From Comamonadaceae bacterium 2PF (GTDB taxonomy: Bacteria; Pseudomonadota; Gammaproteobacteria; Burkholderiales; Burkholderiaceae_C), in contig SCMV01000008.1 in NCBI GenBank assembly GCA_005502875.1, positions 33,921-97,920 on the forward strand: a stretch of 64,000 nt of DNA, given 5' to 3'. Below, piece after piece: positions 9,046 through 18,231 of the stretch. The notes below the pieces were generated by a model, which saw only the letters and a program-made list of their open reading frames with translations, was not told the origin of the DNA and did not search any database. Position 1 is the stretch's first letter; each line of letters opens with the position of its first letter. A program made the translations under genes and the position numbers.

Positions 9046-9774
9046 ATGGACGCACCTGGCCCCTCCCATTACCTGCTGGTGGATGACCACAGCCTGATCC
9101 GCGAAGGCATGATGCAGGCCATCCGCAGCCTGGATCCCTCCGCGCGCTTTTCGCAGGCGAACTCGCTGGCGACCGCCCTGGCACGCATCGACGACAAGTC
9201 CGCCGAGCCCATCGACGTGGTCCTGCTGGACCTGGGCCTGCCCGACAGCCGCGGCATCGCCACGCTGCAGACGGTGCGCCAGGCCGCGCCCATGCAGCGC
9301 ATCGGCATCATCACGGGCCACGCCGACGTGCAGATCGCGCTGGAGTGCATCCACCACGGCGCCTCGTGCTTCATCCCCAAGCTCGCCGAGATCGACGGCT
9401 TCACCAGCGCGCTGCAGGCCCTGGTCGAAGGCCGCCTGCATTTCCCTTCGGAGTTGCTCTCACCCAGCGAGGTGGACTTCCCGACGCCGGACGACGAAAC
9501 CGCGCGCCGCACCATCCGCCTGACCCCGCGTCAAAAGGACGTGCTGGAGTGGCTGCTCAAGGGTTGCACCAACCTCGCCATCGCATCGGCCCTGGGCATC
9601 AGCGCCGAGACCGTGAAGCTGCACGTCAGCGCCATCTTCCGCGCCTATGGCGTGCACAGCCGCACCCAGCTCGTGCTGCTGTGTTCACGCAGCCCGCAGG
9701 CCACCAGCCCCCTGCCCCTGCCTGATGCAGGCGGCGGCGGGCTCGACAGCGGCCCGAGGAAAGCCCTGGCGTGA
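9046..9774 (+). CDS. LuxR/NarL-family response regulator
   Basis: A 242-residue two-component regulator. The receiver domain (about 8-125) has the acidic pair DD at residues 13-14, the phospho-acceptor D62 in VVLLDLGLPD, a threonine in IGIITGHAD, and a lysine in CFIPKLAEID. The C-terminal LuxR-type helix-turn-helix is LTPRQKDVLEWLLKGCTNLA through SAETVKLHVSAIFRAYGVH, about residues 160-215. It overlaps the next gene by 4 bases (GTGA), so response regulator and hybrid kinase are translationally coupled and form a cognate pair. The signal sensed is not evident. Confidence 0.93.
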   Translation: MDAPGPSHYLLVDDHSLIREGMMQAIRSLDPSARFSQANSLATALARIDDKSAEPIDVVLLDLGLPDSRGIATLQTVRQAAPMQRIGIITGHADVQIALECIHHGASCFIPKLAEIDGFTSALQALVEGRLHFPSELLSPSEVDFPTPDDETARRTIRLTPRQKDVLEWLLKGCTNLAIASALGISAETVKLHVSAIFRAYGVHSRTQLVLLCSRSPQATSPLPLPDAGGGGLDSGPRKALA

Positions 9775-11696
9775 GCCTCCTGCGACGGTCACTCAGGGGG
9801 CTGTCGCCAATCGAGGCGCGGATCGACCTGCAGCTGTTGCACGACAGCTGGCGCCACTCACCCGGCTCGCTCATCGGCCAGTTCGCCGGCCTCATGCTGC
9901 TGGGCTGGATGGTGCACGGCTGGCACATGCCGCACTGGCGCTGGGCCGTGCCGGCCTTCGGCCTGCTCATCGTCTGGAGCGTGGTCGTGCTGCTGGTGCG
10001 CGAGTTCAACCGCTTCGGCATCACCGAGTCCGGTTACGGCACCTGGCGCACCCGGCTGCTGACCTGGCACATCCTCGAAGGATCGCTGTGGGGCCTGATC
10101 GCCATCGCCTTGCTCGGCGTGGCCGGCAGCGAGTGGCGCATGACCATCGTGACGGCGGCCATCGTCTACGGCTTCACCATCATGCTGGTGACCATCCACG
10201 ACTGGGCCGTGGCTTTCGCCGGCAGCGTGCCGGTGCTGCTGCTCGTGGCTGGCCGCCTGCTGATGGATGGCAGCGACAGCTCGCACTTCCTGGCACTGGT
10301 GCTGGTGGCCGCCCTGCTGACCTGCATGGGCGTGGCCCTGGGCGTGAACCGCCGCCTGCGCGAGGCCGTGCTGCTGCGCCACGAGAACGCCGGCCTGGTG
10401 CTGCAGTTGCGCGACGAGATCAACAAGGTGACGCAGGCCAAGGCGCGCGCCGAAGCCGCCGACCGCCAGAAGGGCGAGTTCTTCGCTGCCGCCAGCCACG
10501 ACCTGCGCCAGCCCCTGCACGTGATGATGCTGCTGAGCAGCGCGCTCAAACCTGCCATCCAGGGTGCCGAGGGCATGGACTTGCTGCGCAAGCTCCAGAC
10601 CTCGCTGGGCTCGCTGGGCAGCATGTTCGAGAAGATGTTCTTCGTGGCCCGCATCGACGCGCAGCGCGTGGACTACCGCGCCACCGCCTTGCCCCTGTCC
10701 GACCTGTGGCAAAGGCTGGACAGCGAGTTCTCGGTGCTGTGCCAGAGCAAGGGCCTTCGCTGGCACCTCGAGCCCACCACCGAATGGGCCCAAGCCGACG
10801 ATCATGTGCTCGATCGCATCTTGCGCAACCTGCTCAACAACGCCGTGCGCTACACCGAGTCGGGCGAGGTGCGGCTGCGCGCGCGCAAGCGCGGGCCCTG
10901 GGTGATCTGCCAGGTGTGGGACACGGGCGTGGGCATCCCCAAGCAGTACCGCCACCGCATCTTCGACGACTACTTCCAGGCGCACAACGACGGTCGCCTG
11001 AGCAGCGAAGGGCTGGGGCTGGGCCTGGCCGTGGTTCGCCGGCTCAGCATGCTCGGCCCGACTCCGGTGCGCGTGCTGTCGCGGCCCGGGCTGGGCACCT
11101 GCTTCAGCGTGCGGCTGCCGCGACTGGTGCCAGCCACGCCCGCCGAAGCGCTGGACGACACGTCCAGCCCATCCGCCAGACTGCACGCGGACCGCGCCCA
11201 AAAAACCGAACCTGGCGAGCCTGACGGGCACCCCTCGCTTTCGAGGACCGCTGAGCCCGAGGGGCTGACGCGCAGCGGCCTTGGCCTGATCCTGCTGATC
11301 GAGGACGACCCGCAGGTGCGCGAGAGCACCACCCTCGTGCTGCGCCAGGCCGGTTGGCAGGTGGCCGCTTCAGCCCACCCCGATGGGGTCATGGCCGAGA
11401 TGGCGGCCATGCAGGACGACGGCCGCCTCATCGACGGCGAGATGCCCGTGGCCCTGGTCAGCGACCACCGCCTGGGGTTGGACGTCACCGGCCTGCAGGT
11501 GCTGGGGCAATTGCGCTACGAATTCGGCGAAGACCTGCCCGCCCTGTTGCTGACGGGCGAGATGCCCGCCGGCCTGACCGAGGACGCCGCCGAAGCCGGT
11601 GTGCAGCTGGTGAGCAAGCCCATCGACGCCGAGGGCCTGATCGCGCGGCTCACCCAAGCCACCGCCCGCGCCCAGGCCCCGATGGATGCGGCATGA
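9771..11696 (+). CDS. Hybrid sensor histidine kinase with C-terminal receiver domain
   Basis: A 641-residue membrane kinase. The N-terminal ~195 residues hold about five to six hydrophobic segments (for instance 34-50, 59-76, 103-118, 124-142, 150-165, 172-191) with no extracytoplasmic sensor loop of note. A short coiled region leads to the H box ASHDLRQPLH (phospho-acceptor H243), then the N box LDRILRNLLNNAVRYTESG, the G1 box DTGVGIP and the G2 box GLGLGLAVVRRLS. A receiver domain follows from about residue 503 (ILLIEDDPQVRES, LVSDHRLGLDVTG, LLLTGEMP, LVSKPID). The GTG start overlaps the response-regulator stop. The stop overlaps the proC ATG as ATGA. Likely a phosphorelay with the upstream regulator. 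Confidence 0.93.
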   Translation: MSLLRRSLRGLSPIEARIDLQLLHDSWRHSPGSLIGQFAGLMLLGWMVHGWHMPHWRWAVPAFGLLIVWSVVVLLVREFNRFGITESGYGTWRTRLLTWHILEGSLWGLIAIALLGVAGSEWRMTIVTAAIVYGFTIMLVTIHDWAVAFAGSVPVLLLVAGRLLMDGSDSSHFLALVLVAALLTCMGVALGVNRRLREAVLLRHENAGLVLQLRDEINKVTQAKARAEAADRQKGEFFAAASHDLRQPLHVMMLLSSALKPAIQGAEGMDLLRKLQTSLGSLGSMFEKMFFVARIDAQRVDYRATALPLSDLWQRLDSEFSVLCQSKGLRWHLEPTTEWAQADDHVLDRILRNLLNNAVRYTESGEVRLRARKRGPWVICQVWDTGVGIPKQYRHRIFDDYFQAHNDGRLSSEGLGLGLAVVRRLSMLGPTPVRVLSRPGLGTCFSVRLPRLVPATPAEALDDTSSPSARLHADRAQKTEPGEPDGHPSLSRTAEPEGLTRSGLGLILLIEDDPQVRESTTLVLRQAGWQVAASAHPDGVMAEMAAMQDDGRLIDGEMPVALVSDHRLGLDVTGLQVLGQLRYEFGEDLPALLLTGEMPAGLTEDAAEAGVQLVSKPIDAEGLIARLTQATARAQAPMDAA

Positions 11697-12526
11697 TCTC
11701 GGCCATGAACTCTCCATCCATCGACATCGCCTTCATCGGCGGCGGCAACATGGCCACCGCCATCATCGGCGGGCTGTTGCGCCAGGGCCGCGCCGCCGCC
11801 AGCATCCTCGTCATCGACCCGGTGGCCGAGCAGCGCGAGCGCCTGCAAACCTCGCTGGGCGTGCAAACCGCCGCTGGCCCTGACACCGCCCTGTCGCAAG
11901 CGCGCACCGTGGTGTGGGCCGTCAAGCCCCAACAGTTCAAGGAGGCCGCTGCCGCCTGCGCGGCCGAATGCCCCCAGGCCCTGCACTACAGCGTGATGGC
12001 CGGTTTGCGCACCGACGACATGGCTCGCTTGCTGGGCACGCCGCGCATCGTGCGGGCCATGCCCAACACCCCGGCCCTGGTCGGGCAAGGCGTGACCGGC
12101 GTGTTCGCACGCCCCGAGGTGACGGACGAAGAAAAGGCGACCATCACCCAGATGATCGAGCCCACCGGCCAGCACGTGTGGGTCGAACGAGAAGCCGACC
12201 TCGACGCCGTGACCGCGCTGTCGGGCTCGGGCCCGGCCTACGTGTTCTATTTCATCGAGGCCATGGTGCAAGCCGCTGAGGACATGGGGCTGAGCGCGCA
12301 ACAGGGCCGCCAATTGGCGCTGGCCACCTTCGGCGGGGCCACGTCGCTGGCGGCACAGTCGGCCGACAGCCCGGCCACGCTGCGTGAACGGGTGACGTCC
12401 AAAGGCGGCACGACGCACGCGGCGCTGACATCGATGGAAGCGGCGGGCGTCAAGGCGGCGTTCGTGGCCGCGATGCGTGCGGCCCAACGCCGCGCCGGCG
12501 AGTTGGGCGACGAGTTCGGACGCTGA
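11693..12526 (+). CDS. proC: Pyrroline-5-carboxylate reductase
   Basis: A 277-residue enzyme that reduces 1-pyrroline-5-carboxylate to L-proline with NAD(P)H, the last step of proline synthesis. Rossmann motif IAFIGGGNMATAIIGGLL near the N-terminus, VVWAVKPQQF, IVRAMPNTPALVGQGVTG, and the C-terminal dimerisation domain with ALSGSGPAYVFYFIEAM and RERVTSKGGTTHAAL are all present. The ATG at 11693 overlaps the kinase stop codon as ATGA; a second ATG at 11705 would give 273 residues and is equally possible. It ends 11 bases before the convergent ubiA. Confidence 0.96.
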   Translation: MISAMNSPSIDIAFIGGGNMATAIIGGLLRQGRAAASILVIDPVAEQRERLQTSLGVQTAAGPDTALSQARTVVWAVKPQQFKEAAAACAAECPQALHYSVMAGLRTDDMARLLGTPRIVRAMPNTPALVGQGVTGVFARPEVTDEEKATITQMIEPTGQHVWVEREADLDAVTALSGSGPAYVFYFIEAMVQAAEDMGLSAQQGRQLALATFGGATSLAAQSADSPATLRERVTSKGGTTHAALTSMEAAGVKAAFVAAMRAAQRRAGELGDEFGR

Positions 12527-12537
12527 AGTTCGGGCGC

Positions 12538-13422
12538 TCAGCGGCTCGCCAAGGCTGCGTCCAGCGCCACGCCCAGCCACACCGTCATCCCCAGCCAATG
12601 GTTCAGGCGAAAGGCCTGGAAACACGCCATGCGCTCGCGGTGGCGGATCAGCTTGAAGTGCCACAGCGCCTGGGCGGCGGCCAGCAGCAAAGAGGCGTTG
12701 AACACACCGCCACGGCCGAAGGCCTGGCCAGCCTGCCACCAGCACGCCAGGCAGGTGGCATAAAACGCCATCACACCGGCCACGTCGAAGCGACCCAGCG
12801 TGATCGCCGAGGTGCGCATGCCGATCTTGAGGTCGTCGTTGCGGTCGACCATGGCGTACTCGGTGTCGTAGGCCAGCACCCAGGCCAGGTTGCCCAGCAC
12901 GATCCACCAAACGGCGGTCGGCACGCTGCCTTGCACGGCCGTGAAGGCCATGGGGATGCCGAAGCTGAAGGCCACGCCCAGCACGGCCTGCGGCATCGAG
13001 AAAAAGCGCTTGGTGAAGGGGTAGACGATGGTCACCGCCAGGGCGCCAAAGGACATGGCGATGGTGGGCCAGTTGGTGGTCAGCACCAGCGCGAAGGCGA
13101 TGAGCGCCAGCGCCGCGCCCACGGCCAACGACTCTTTGACCGAGATGCGCCCGCTGGTGACGGGGCGCTGCGCCGTGCGCTCGACGTGGCGATCGAAGTC
13201 GCGGTCGGCCACGTCGTTGACGGCGCAACCGGCGCTGCGCATGAGGATGGTGCCCAGCGTGAAAACGGCCAGCAGGTGCCAGCCGGGAAAGCCGCCCGCC
13301 GCCAGCCACAGCGCCATCCAGGTGGGCCACAGCAGCAGCAACCAGCCCTGAGGGCGGTTCCAGCGGATCAGGTCGAGGTACAGCGAGCCGCGCTCGCGCC
13401 AGGTCAGGGTGCTCGTGTTCAC
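12538..13422 (-). CDS. ubiA: 4-hydroxybenzoate octaprenyltransferase UbiA
   Basis: A 294-residue integral membrane prenyltransferase that joins the polyprenyl chain to 4-hydroxybenzoate in ubiquinone synthesis. Both Mg-binding aspartate motifs are present: [15 protein letters not shown] and [15 protein letters not shown]; the N-terminal [15 protein letters not shown] and eight to nine hydrophobic stretches fit. The start is a GTG at 13422; the nearest in-frame ATG would delete the conserved N-terminus. The gene begins 7 bases after the stop of the efflux outer-membrane gene without a clear ribosome site, so it may be expressed by read-through from the efflux operon. Confidence 0.95.
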   Translation of the reverse strand: MNTSTLTWRERGSLYLDLIRWNRPQGWLLLLWPTWMALWLAAGGFPGWHLLAVFTLGTILMRSAGCAVNDVADRDFDRHVERTAQRPVTSGRISVKESLAVGAALALIAFALVLTTNWPTIAMSFGALAVTIVYPFTKRFFSMPQAVLGVAFSFGIPMAFTAVQGSVPTAVWWIVLGNLAWVLAYDTEYAMVDRNDDLKIGMRTSAITLGRFDVAGVMAFYATCLACWWQAGQAFGRGGVFNASLLLAAAQALWHFKLIRHRERMACFQAFRLNHWLGMTVWLGVALDAALASR

Positions 13423-13429
13423 GCCGAGA

Positions 13430-15091
13430 TTATCGGGCGGCCGCCTCGCCCTGCGCCACTTGCGCCGCAGGCTGTGCGCCCGAGGGTTCGGCACGCTTGG
13501 CCTGGCCCTGCCCTTCCACCCAGCCGCCACCCAGCGCCTTGTAGACGCCGATGTGCGCCTGCTGGCGCGCCAGCTGGGCCTGGATGTGGGCCTGCTGCGC
13601 CGCGAACAGCGCACGCTGGGCGTCGAGCAAATCGAGCTGGCTGGCCACACCGGTGTCGTAGCGCAAGGTCGACAGGCTCAGGCGGGCCGCTTCGGCCTGG
13701 GCTTGCGCCAGTTGGGCCTCGGCCTGCTCGGCGTAGGTCTGGCGGGCCACCAGCGCATCGGCGACTTCCTTGAAGGCCGACTGGATGGCCTTGTCGTACT
13801 GGGCGATGGCGATGTCGCGACGGGCCACGGCGGCGTCCACGCCAGCGGCGGTGCGGCCGGCGTCGAAGATGGGCGCCAGCAACGATCCGCCAAAACTCCA
13901 GGCGAAGCGGCCGTCGGTGAACAGGTCGCTCAGGGAGTTGCTCACGGCGCCGGCACTCGCCGTCAGGCTGATGCGCGGGAAGCGCGCGGCGCGGGCCGCA
14001 CCGATGTTGGCGTTGGCCGAGATCAGCGACTGCTCGGCCTGGGCCACGTCGGGGCGCTGCAGCAGCACCTCGGAGGACAGGCCCACGGGCAACTCGCTCA
14101 GGCCGGGCCACAGGCTGGCTTCGACGAACTGCTCGGCGGCCTTGCCGCGCGTCGGCCGCGTGTCAGCGCGCGCGCCTGACGCAGCCGGCGCGGCGCTCGC
14201 AGCGGCTTTGGCCAGCGACTCGGGCGCAGGCGGCAGCCATTCGGCGGGCACGGGCTTGCCCACCAGCACGGCCAGCGACTGCTGGTCTTGCGCGAGCTGG
14301 CGCTGCGCCTGGGCGCGTGCCACGCGGGCGCCTTCGACCTGGGACTGCGACGAACGCAGGTCCAGCTCGTTGAGCACACCGTTGTCGTACTTGAGTTGCG
14401 AGAGCTTGAGCGCGTCCTGGCGGGTCTGCAGCGTTTGTTCGGCCAGCGCAAGCGACCAGCGGTCGGCCCAAACCGTGTAGTACGCGTTGGCCACGGCGGC
14501 CACCAGGCTGATGTGGGCGGCGCGGCGGGCTTCTTCGGAGGCCAGCACCTGGGCCGACGCGGCCTCGGTCAGCGAGCGCACGCGGCCGAACAGGTCGAGC
14601 TCGAACGAGGGGATGACCAGGCCACCGGTGACCTGGGTGCCCAAGGCATAAGGCGGCTGGGTGGACGGCTGGCGGGTGCCGCTGATGCTGGCGTTGACAT
14701 TGGGCACGCGGTCGGCAGCCTGGATCTGGTAGGCCGCACGCTGCGCCTCGATGGTCAGGATGGCCACGCGCAGGTCGCGGTTGTTGGCCAGGGCTTCGCA
14801 GATCAGGGACTGCAGGCGCGGGTCAGGGAAGTACTCGCGCCAGGGCACGGCGGCGATGTCTGTGGCCGGGGCTTGCGCCTGGGCACCCGGTGCAGTCGCT
14901 GCCTGCGAGGCAGCAGCAGCCTGGGGCAATGCGGTCGGGACCGGCAGCTCGGGCCGCTGGTAGGTGGGCGCCAGCGAGCACCCCGCCAGCGCCAGCACGG
15001 CCGCAGCACTGATCAGTCGACGAGCTGGCAAGCGCTCGAAAAACGAAGCGACAGAAACGGTGGGCGCCACGGGCACCAAGGACTCACGCAT
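13430..15091 (-). CDS. RND efflux outer-membrane channel lipoprotein (OprM/NodT family)
   Basis: A 553-residue TolC-like outer-membrane factor. It has a signal peptide with lipobox LAGC (then [14 protein letters not shown]), and the two repeated outer-membrane efflux domains. Their conserved turns include [49 protein letters not shown] and [21 protein letters not shown] low-complexity insertion ([20 protein letters not shown]) sits between the repeats. The C-terminus is extended and Gln/Ala rich. It forms the exit duct for the pump encoded directly upstream; its ATG at 15091 overlaps the pump gene's end by 8 bases. Confidence 0.95.
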   Translation of the reverse strand: MRESLVPVAPTVSVASFFERLPARRLISAAAVLALAGCSLAPTYQRPELPVPTALPQAAAASQAATAPGAQAQAPATDIAAVPWREYFPDPRLQSLICEALANNRDLRVAILTIEAQRAAYQIQAADRVPNVNASISGTRQPSTQPPYALGTQVTGGLVIPSFELDLFGRVRSLTEAASAQVLASEEARRAAHISLVAAVANAYYTVWADRWSLALAEQTLQTRQDALKLSQLKYDNGVLNELDLRSSQSQVEGARVARAQAQRQLAQDQQSLAVLVGKPVPAEWLPPAPESLAKAAASAAPAASGARADTRPTRGKAAEQFVEASLWPGLSELPVGLSSEVLLQRPDVAQAEQSLISANANIGAARAARFPRISLTASAGAVSNSLSDLFTDGRFAWSFGGSLLAPIFDAGRTAAGVDAAVARRDIAIAQYDKAIQSAFKEVADALVARQTYAEQAEAQLAQAQAEAARLSLSTLRYDTGVASQLDLLDAQRALFAAQQAHIQAQLARQQAHIGVYKALGGGWVEGQGQAKRAEPSGAQPAAQVAQGEAAAR

Positions 15092-18000
15092 GGTTGGACT
15101 CCAGGTCAGCGGCGTCTTTCGACACGGGCTTGCCAGGGAAAAATCGACGGATGACCACAAAGAATACCGGCACGAAGAGCACGGCCAGCACCGTGGCGGA
15201 AATCATGCCGCTCATCACGCCGGTGCCGATGGCGCGCTGGGCGGCCGAGCCGGCGCCGTTGGCCAGCACCAGGGGCAGCACGCCCAGGATGAAGGCCAGC
15301 GAGGTCATGATGATGGGACGGAAACGCAGGTGGCAGGCCTGCAGCGTGGCCTCGAACAGGTCCATGCCTTTTTCCTGCAGCTCCTTGGCGAACTCGATGA
15401 TCAGGATGGCGTTCTTGGCCGACAGGCCCATCACGGTGATGAGGCCGACCTTGAAGTACACGTCATTGGGCATGGCGCCCATCAGCGCCCCGACCAGCGC
15501 CCCGAAGATGCCCAGCGGCACCACCAGCAGCACGGCCATCGGGATGGACCAGCTTTCGTACAGCGCGGCCAGGCACAGGAACACCGCCAGCAGCGAGAAG
15601 GCCAGCAGCATCGTGGCCTGCGAGCCCGAGAGCTTTTCTTCGCGCGACAGGCCCGTCCACTCGATGCCGATGCCCGGTGGCAGCTGCTGCGCGATCTTCT
15701 CGATCTCGGCCATGGCCTGGCCGGTGGAATAGCCCGCCGCCGCGTCACCCGAGATGCGCATGGCCGGGTAGCCGTTGTAGCGCACCGCCTGCATCTGCCC
15801 CTTGATCCAGCGCGTGCTGGCAAAGGCCGACAGGGGCACGCTCTGGCCACTGCCATTGACCACGTTGATCTGCAGGATCTGCTCGGGCTGCATGCGGTCC
15901 TTCGCGTCGGCCTGCACCACCACGCGCTGCATGCGCCCGGCATTGGGGAAGTCGTTGACGTAGGCCGAACCGAGCGAGGAGCCCAGCGCGGTGCTGATGG
16001 CGTCAAAGCCCACGCCCAACGCTGCGGCCTTGTCGCGGTCGATGTCGACCTGCAGCTGAGGTGCGTCTTCCAGGCCATCGGGGCGCACGCCGGTGAGCAC
16101 CGGGTTCTTCATGGCCATGCCCAGCACCTGGTTGCGCGCAGCCAGCAAGGCGTCAGGGCCCAGGCCGGCGCGGTCCTGGATGCGCACGGCAAAACCGGTG
16201 GCGTTGCCGAGCTCGCGGATGGCCGGAGGGTTCAGCGGGAAGATGAAGGCATCGCGGATGCTGCCCAGGCCCGCGAAGGCACGCCCCACCAGCGCCTGCG
16301 CCGAGTTCTCGGCACCGGGCCGCTCGTGCCAGTCTTTCAAGGTGACGAAGCCCAAGGCCGCGTTCTGGCCCGTGCCCGAGAAGCTGAAGCCCACCACGCC
16401 GACGATGGACTTGACCTGCGGCTGCTTGAGGAACCAGTCCTCGACCTGCTTGACCACCTCTTCCGTGCGGTTGCTGGTCGCGCCCGGCGGCAGCTGGATG
16501 TTGACGATCAGGTTGCCCTGGTCTTCGCTGGGCAGGAAGGACGAGGGCATGCGCACGTACAACCAGCCCACCACCGCGATGAGGGCGACGTAGATCAGCA
16601 GCACGCGGCCACCCCGGTGCACCAACTTGCCAGCCCAGCTTTCGTAGCCGTGCGTGGTCGACTTGAAGAAGCGGTTGAACCAGCCGAAGAAGCCGCGCTT
16701 TTCGTGGTGGTCATCGGCCACCGGCTTGAGCAGCGTGGCGCACAAGGCGGGCGTCAGCGACAGGGCCAGGAAAGCCGAGAACAGCATCGAGGCCACCATC
16801 GACAGCGAGAACTGCCGGTAGATGTTGCCCACCGAGCCCGAGAAGAAGGCCATCGGGATGAAGACCGAGACCAGCACCACCGTGATGCCCACGATGGCGC
16901 CGCTGATCTGGCCCATGGCCTTGCGCGTGGCGGCCAGCGGGCTCAAGCCCTCTTCCACCATGATGCGCTCGACGTTCTCGACCACCACGATGGCGTCGTC
17001 CACCAGGATGCCGATCGCCAGCACCATGCCGAACATGGTCAGCACGTTGATCGAAAAACCCATCACCGACATCACCCCGAAGGTGCCCAGCAGCGCCACG
17101 GGCACCACCAGTGTCGGGATCAGCGTGTAGCGGATGTTCTGCAGGAACAGGTACATCACGAGGAAGACCAGCACCACGGCTTCGATGAGGGTGTGCACCA
17201 CCTGCTCGATCGAGATGGCGATGAAACCCGAGGTGTCGTAGGGCACGGAGTAGTCCACGCCCGAAGGGAAGTAGCGGCGCAGCTCGTCGAGCCGCGTGCG
17301 CACCGCTTCGGCGGTGGCCAGGGCATTGCCGGAGGGCGACAGCTGCAGGCCGATGCCCACCGATTGTTTGCCGTTCAGGCGCGCATAGGTGCCGTAGGTC
17401 TGGGCACCCAACTCGATGCGGGCGACGTCCTTGAGGCGCACCGTGGCGCCATCGGCCTTGGCGCGCAGCACGATGTTGCCGAACTGCTCGACCTTGGTGA
17501 ACTGCCCGCTGACCACGACCGTGGCCGACATGGTCTGGTCGATCAGGTTGGGGCGCTCGCCGATGCCGCCAGCGGGCACCAGCGCGTTCTGTGCGCGGAT
17601 GGCGGCGTTGACGTCGGCCACGCTCAAACCGAACGACACCAGCTTGGCCGGGTCCACCCAGATGCGCATGGCGCGCTCGGTACCGAACAGCTGCGCCTGG
17701 CCGATGCCAGGCACGCGCTGCATCTCGGGCACGACGTTGCGCGAAGCGTAGTCACCCAGCGCGATGGGGTCGTAGTCCGGGTTGGTCGACGACAGCATCA
17801 CGAACATCAGGAAGTTGCTGCGCGACTTGTCGACCTTGACGCCCTGCTGCGTCACCGCCGAGGGCAGGCGCGGCGTGGCCCGCGAGAGGCGGTTCTGCAC
17901 CTCGACCTGGGCCAGGTCGATGTTGGTGCCGGTCTCGAAGGTGACGGTGATCTGCGCCGTGCCGTTGGCCTGGCTGACCGACTCCATGTAGGCCAGGCCA

Positions 18001-18218
18001 GGCGCGCCGTTGAGCTCCTGCTCGATCACGCTGACAACAGAATCATCCAGCGTGCGGGCCGAGGCACCGGGGTAGGTGGCGCTGATGACCACGGCCGGCG
18101 GCGCCACGTTGGGGTACTGCGCAATCGGCAGCTGCGTGATCGCCACGCCGCCGAAGACGAGGATGAACAGCGCGATCACCCACGCGAAGATGGGGCGCTC
18201 GATGAAGAAACGTGCCAT
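15084..18218 (-). CDS. RND multidrug efflux pump, inner-membrane transporter (AcrB/MexB type, HAE1)
   Basis: A 1044-residue proton-driven drug exporter of the hydrophobe/amphiphile efflux family 1. The start MARFFIERPIFAWVIALFIL is the classical AcrB N-terminus (ATG at 18218). Twelve membrane helices and two large periplasmic loops are evident. The proton-relay aspartates lie in GILVDDAIVVVENVERI and the lysine in GLSAKNAILIIEFAKELQ. Typical motifs include VPGIGQAQLFG, GIEWTGLSREE and YESWSIPMAVLLVVPLG. It forms a tripartite pump with the adaptor 13 bases upstream and the channel downstream. Substrates cannot be told from sequence. Confidence 0.97.
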   Translation of the reverse strand: MARFFIERPIFAWVIALFILVFGGVAITQLPIAQYPNVAPPAVVISATYPGASARTLDDSVVSVIEQELNGAPGLAYMESVSQANGTAQITVTFETGTNIDLAQVEVQNRLSRATPRLPSAVTQQGVKVDKSRSNFLMFVMLSSTNPDYDPIALGDYASRNVVPEMQRVPGIGQAQLFGTERAMRIWVDPAKLVSFGLSVADVNAAIRAQNALVPAGGIGERPNLIDQTMSATVVVSGQFTKVEQFGNIVLRAKADGATVRLKDVARIELGAQTYGTYARLNGKQSVGIGLQLSPSGNALATAEAVRTRLDELRRYFPSGVDYSVPYDTSGFIAISIEQVVHTLIEAVVLVFLVMYLFLQNIRYTLIPTLVVPVALLGTFGVMSVMGFSINVLTMFGMVLAIGILVDDAIVVVENVERIMVEEGLSPLAATRKAMGQISGAIVGITVVLVSVFIPMAFFSGSVGNIYRQFSLSMVASMLFSAFLALSLTPALCATLLKPVADDHHEKRGFFGWFNRFFKSTTHGYESWAGKLVHRGGRVLLIYVALIAVVGWLYVRMPSSFLPSEDQGNLIVNIQLPPGATSNRTEEVVKQVEDWFLKQPQVKSIVGVVGFSFSGTGQNAALGFVTLKDWHERPGAENSAQALVGRAFAGLGSIRDAFIFPLNPPAIRELGNATGFAVRIQDRAGLGPDALLAARNQVLGMAMKNPVLTGVRPDGLEDAPQLQVDIDRDKAAALGVGFDAISTALGSSLGSAYVNDFPNAGRMQRVVVQADAKDRMQPEQILQINVVNGSGQSVPLSAFASTRWIKGQMQAVRYNGYPAMRISGDAAAGYSTGQAMAEIEKIAQQLPPGIGIEWTGLSREEKLSGSQATMLLAFSLLAVFLCLAALYESWSIPMAVLLVVPLGIFGALVGALMGAMPNDVYFKVGLITVMGLSAKNAILIIEFAKELQEKGMDLFEATLQACHLRFRPIIMTSLAFILGVLPLVLANGAGSAAQRAIGTGVMSGMISATVLAVLFVPVFFVVIRRFFPGKPVSKDAADLESNHA

Positions 18219-18231
18219 GCGGGGCCCCCGT

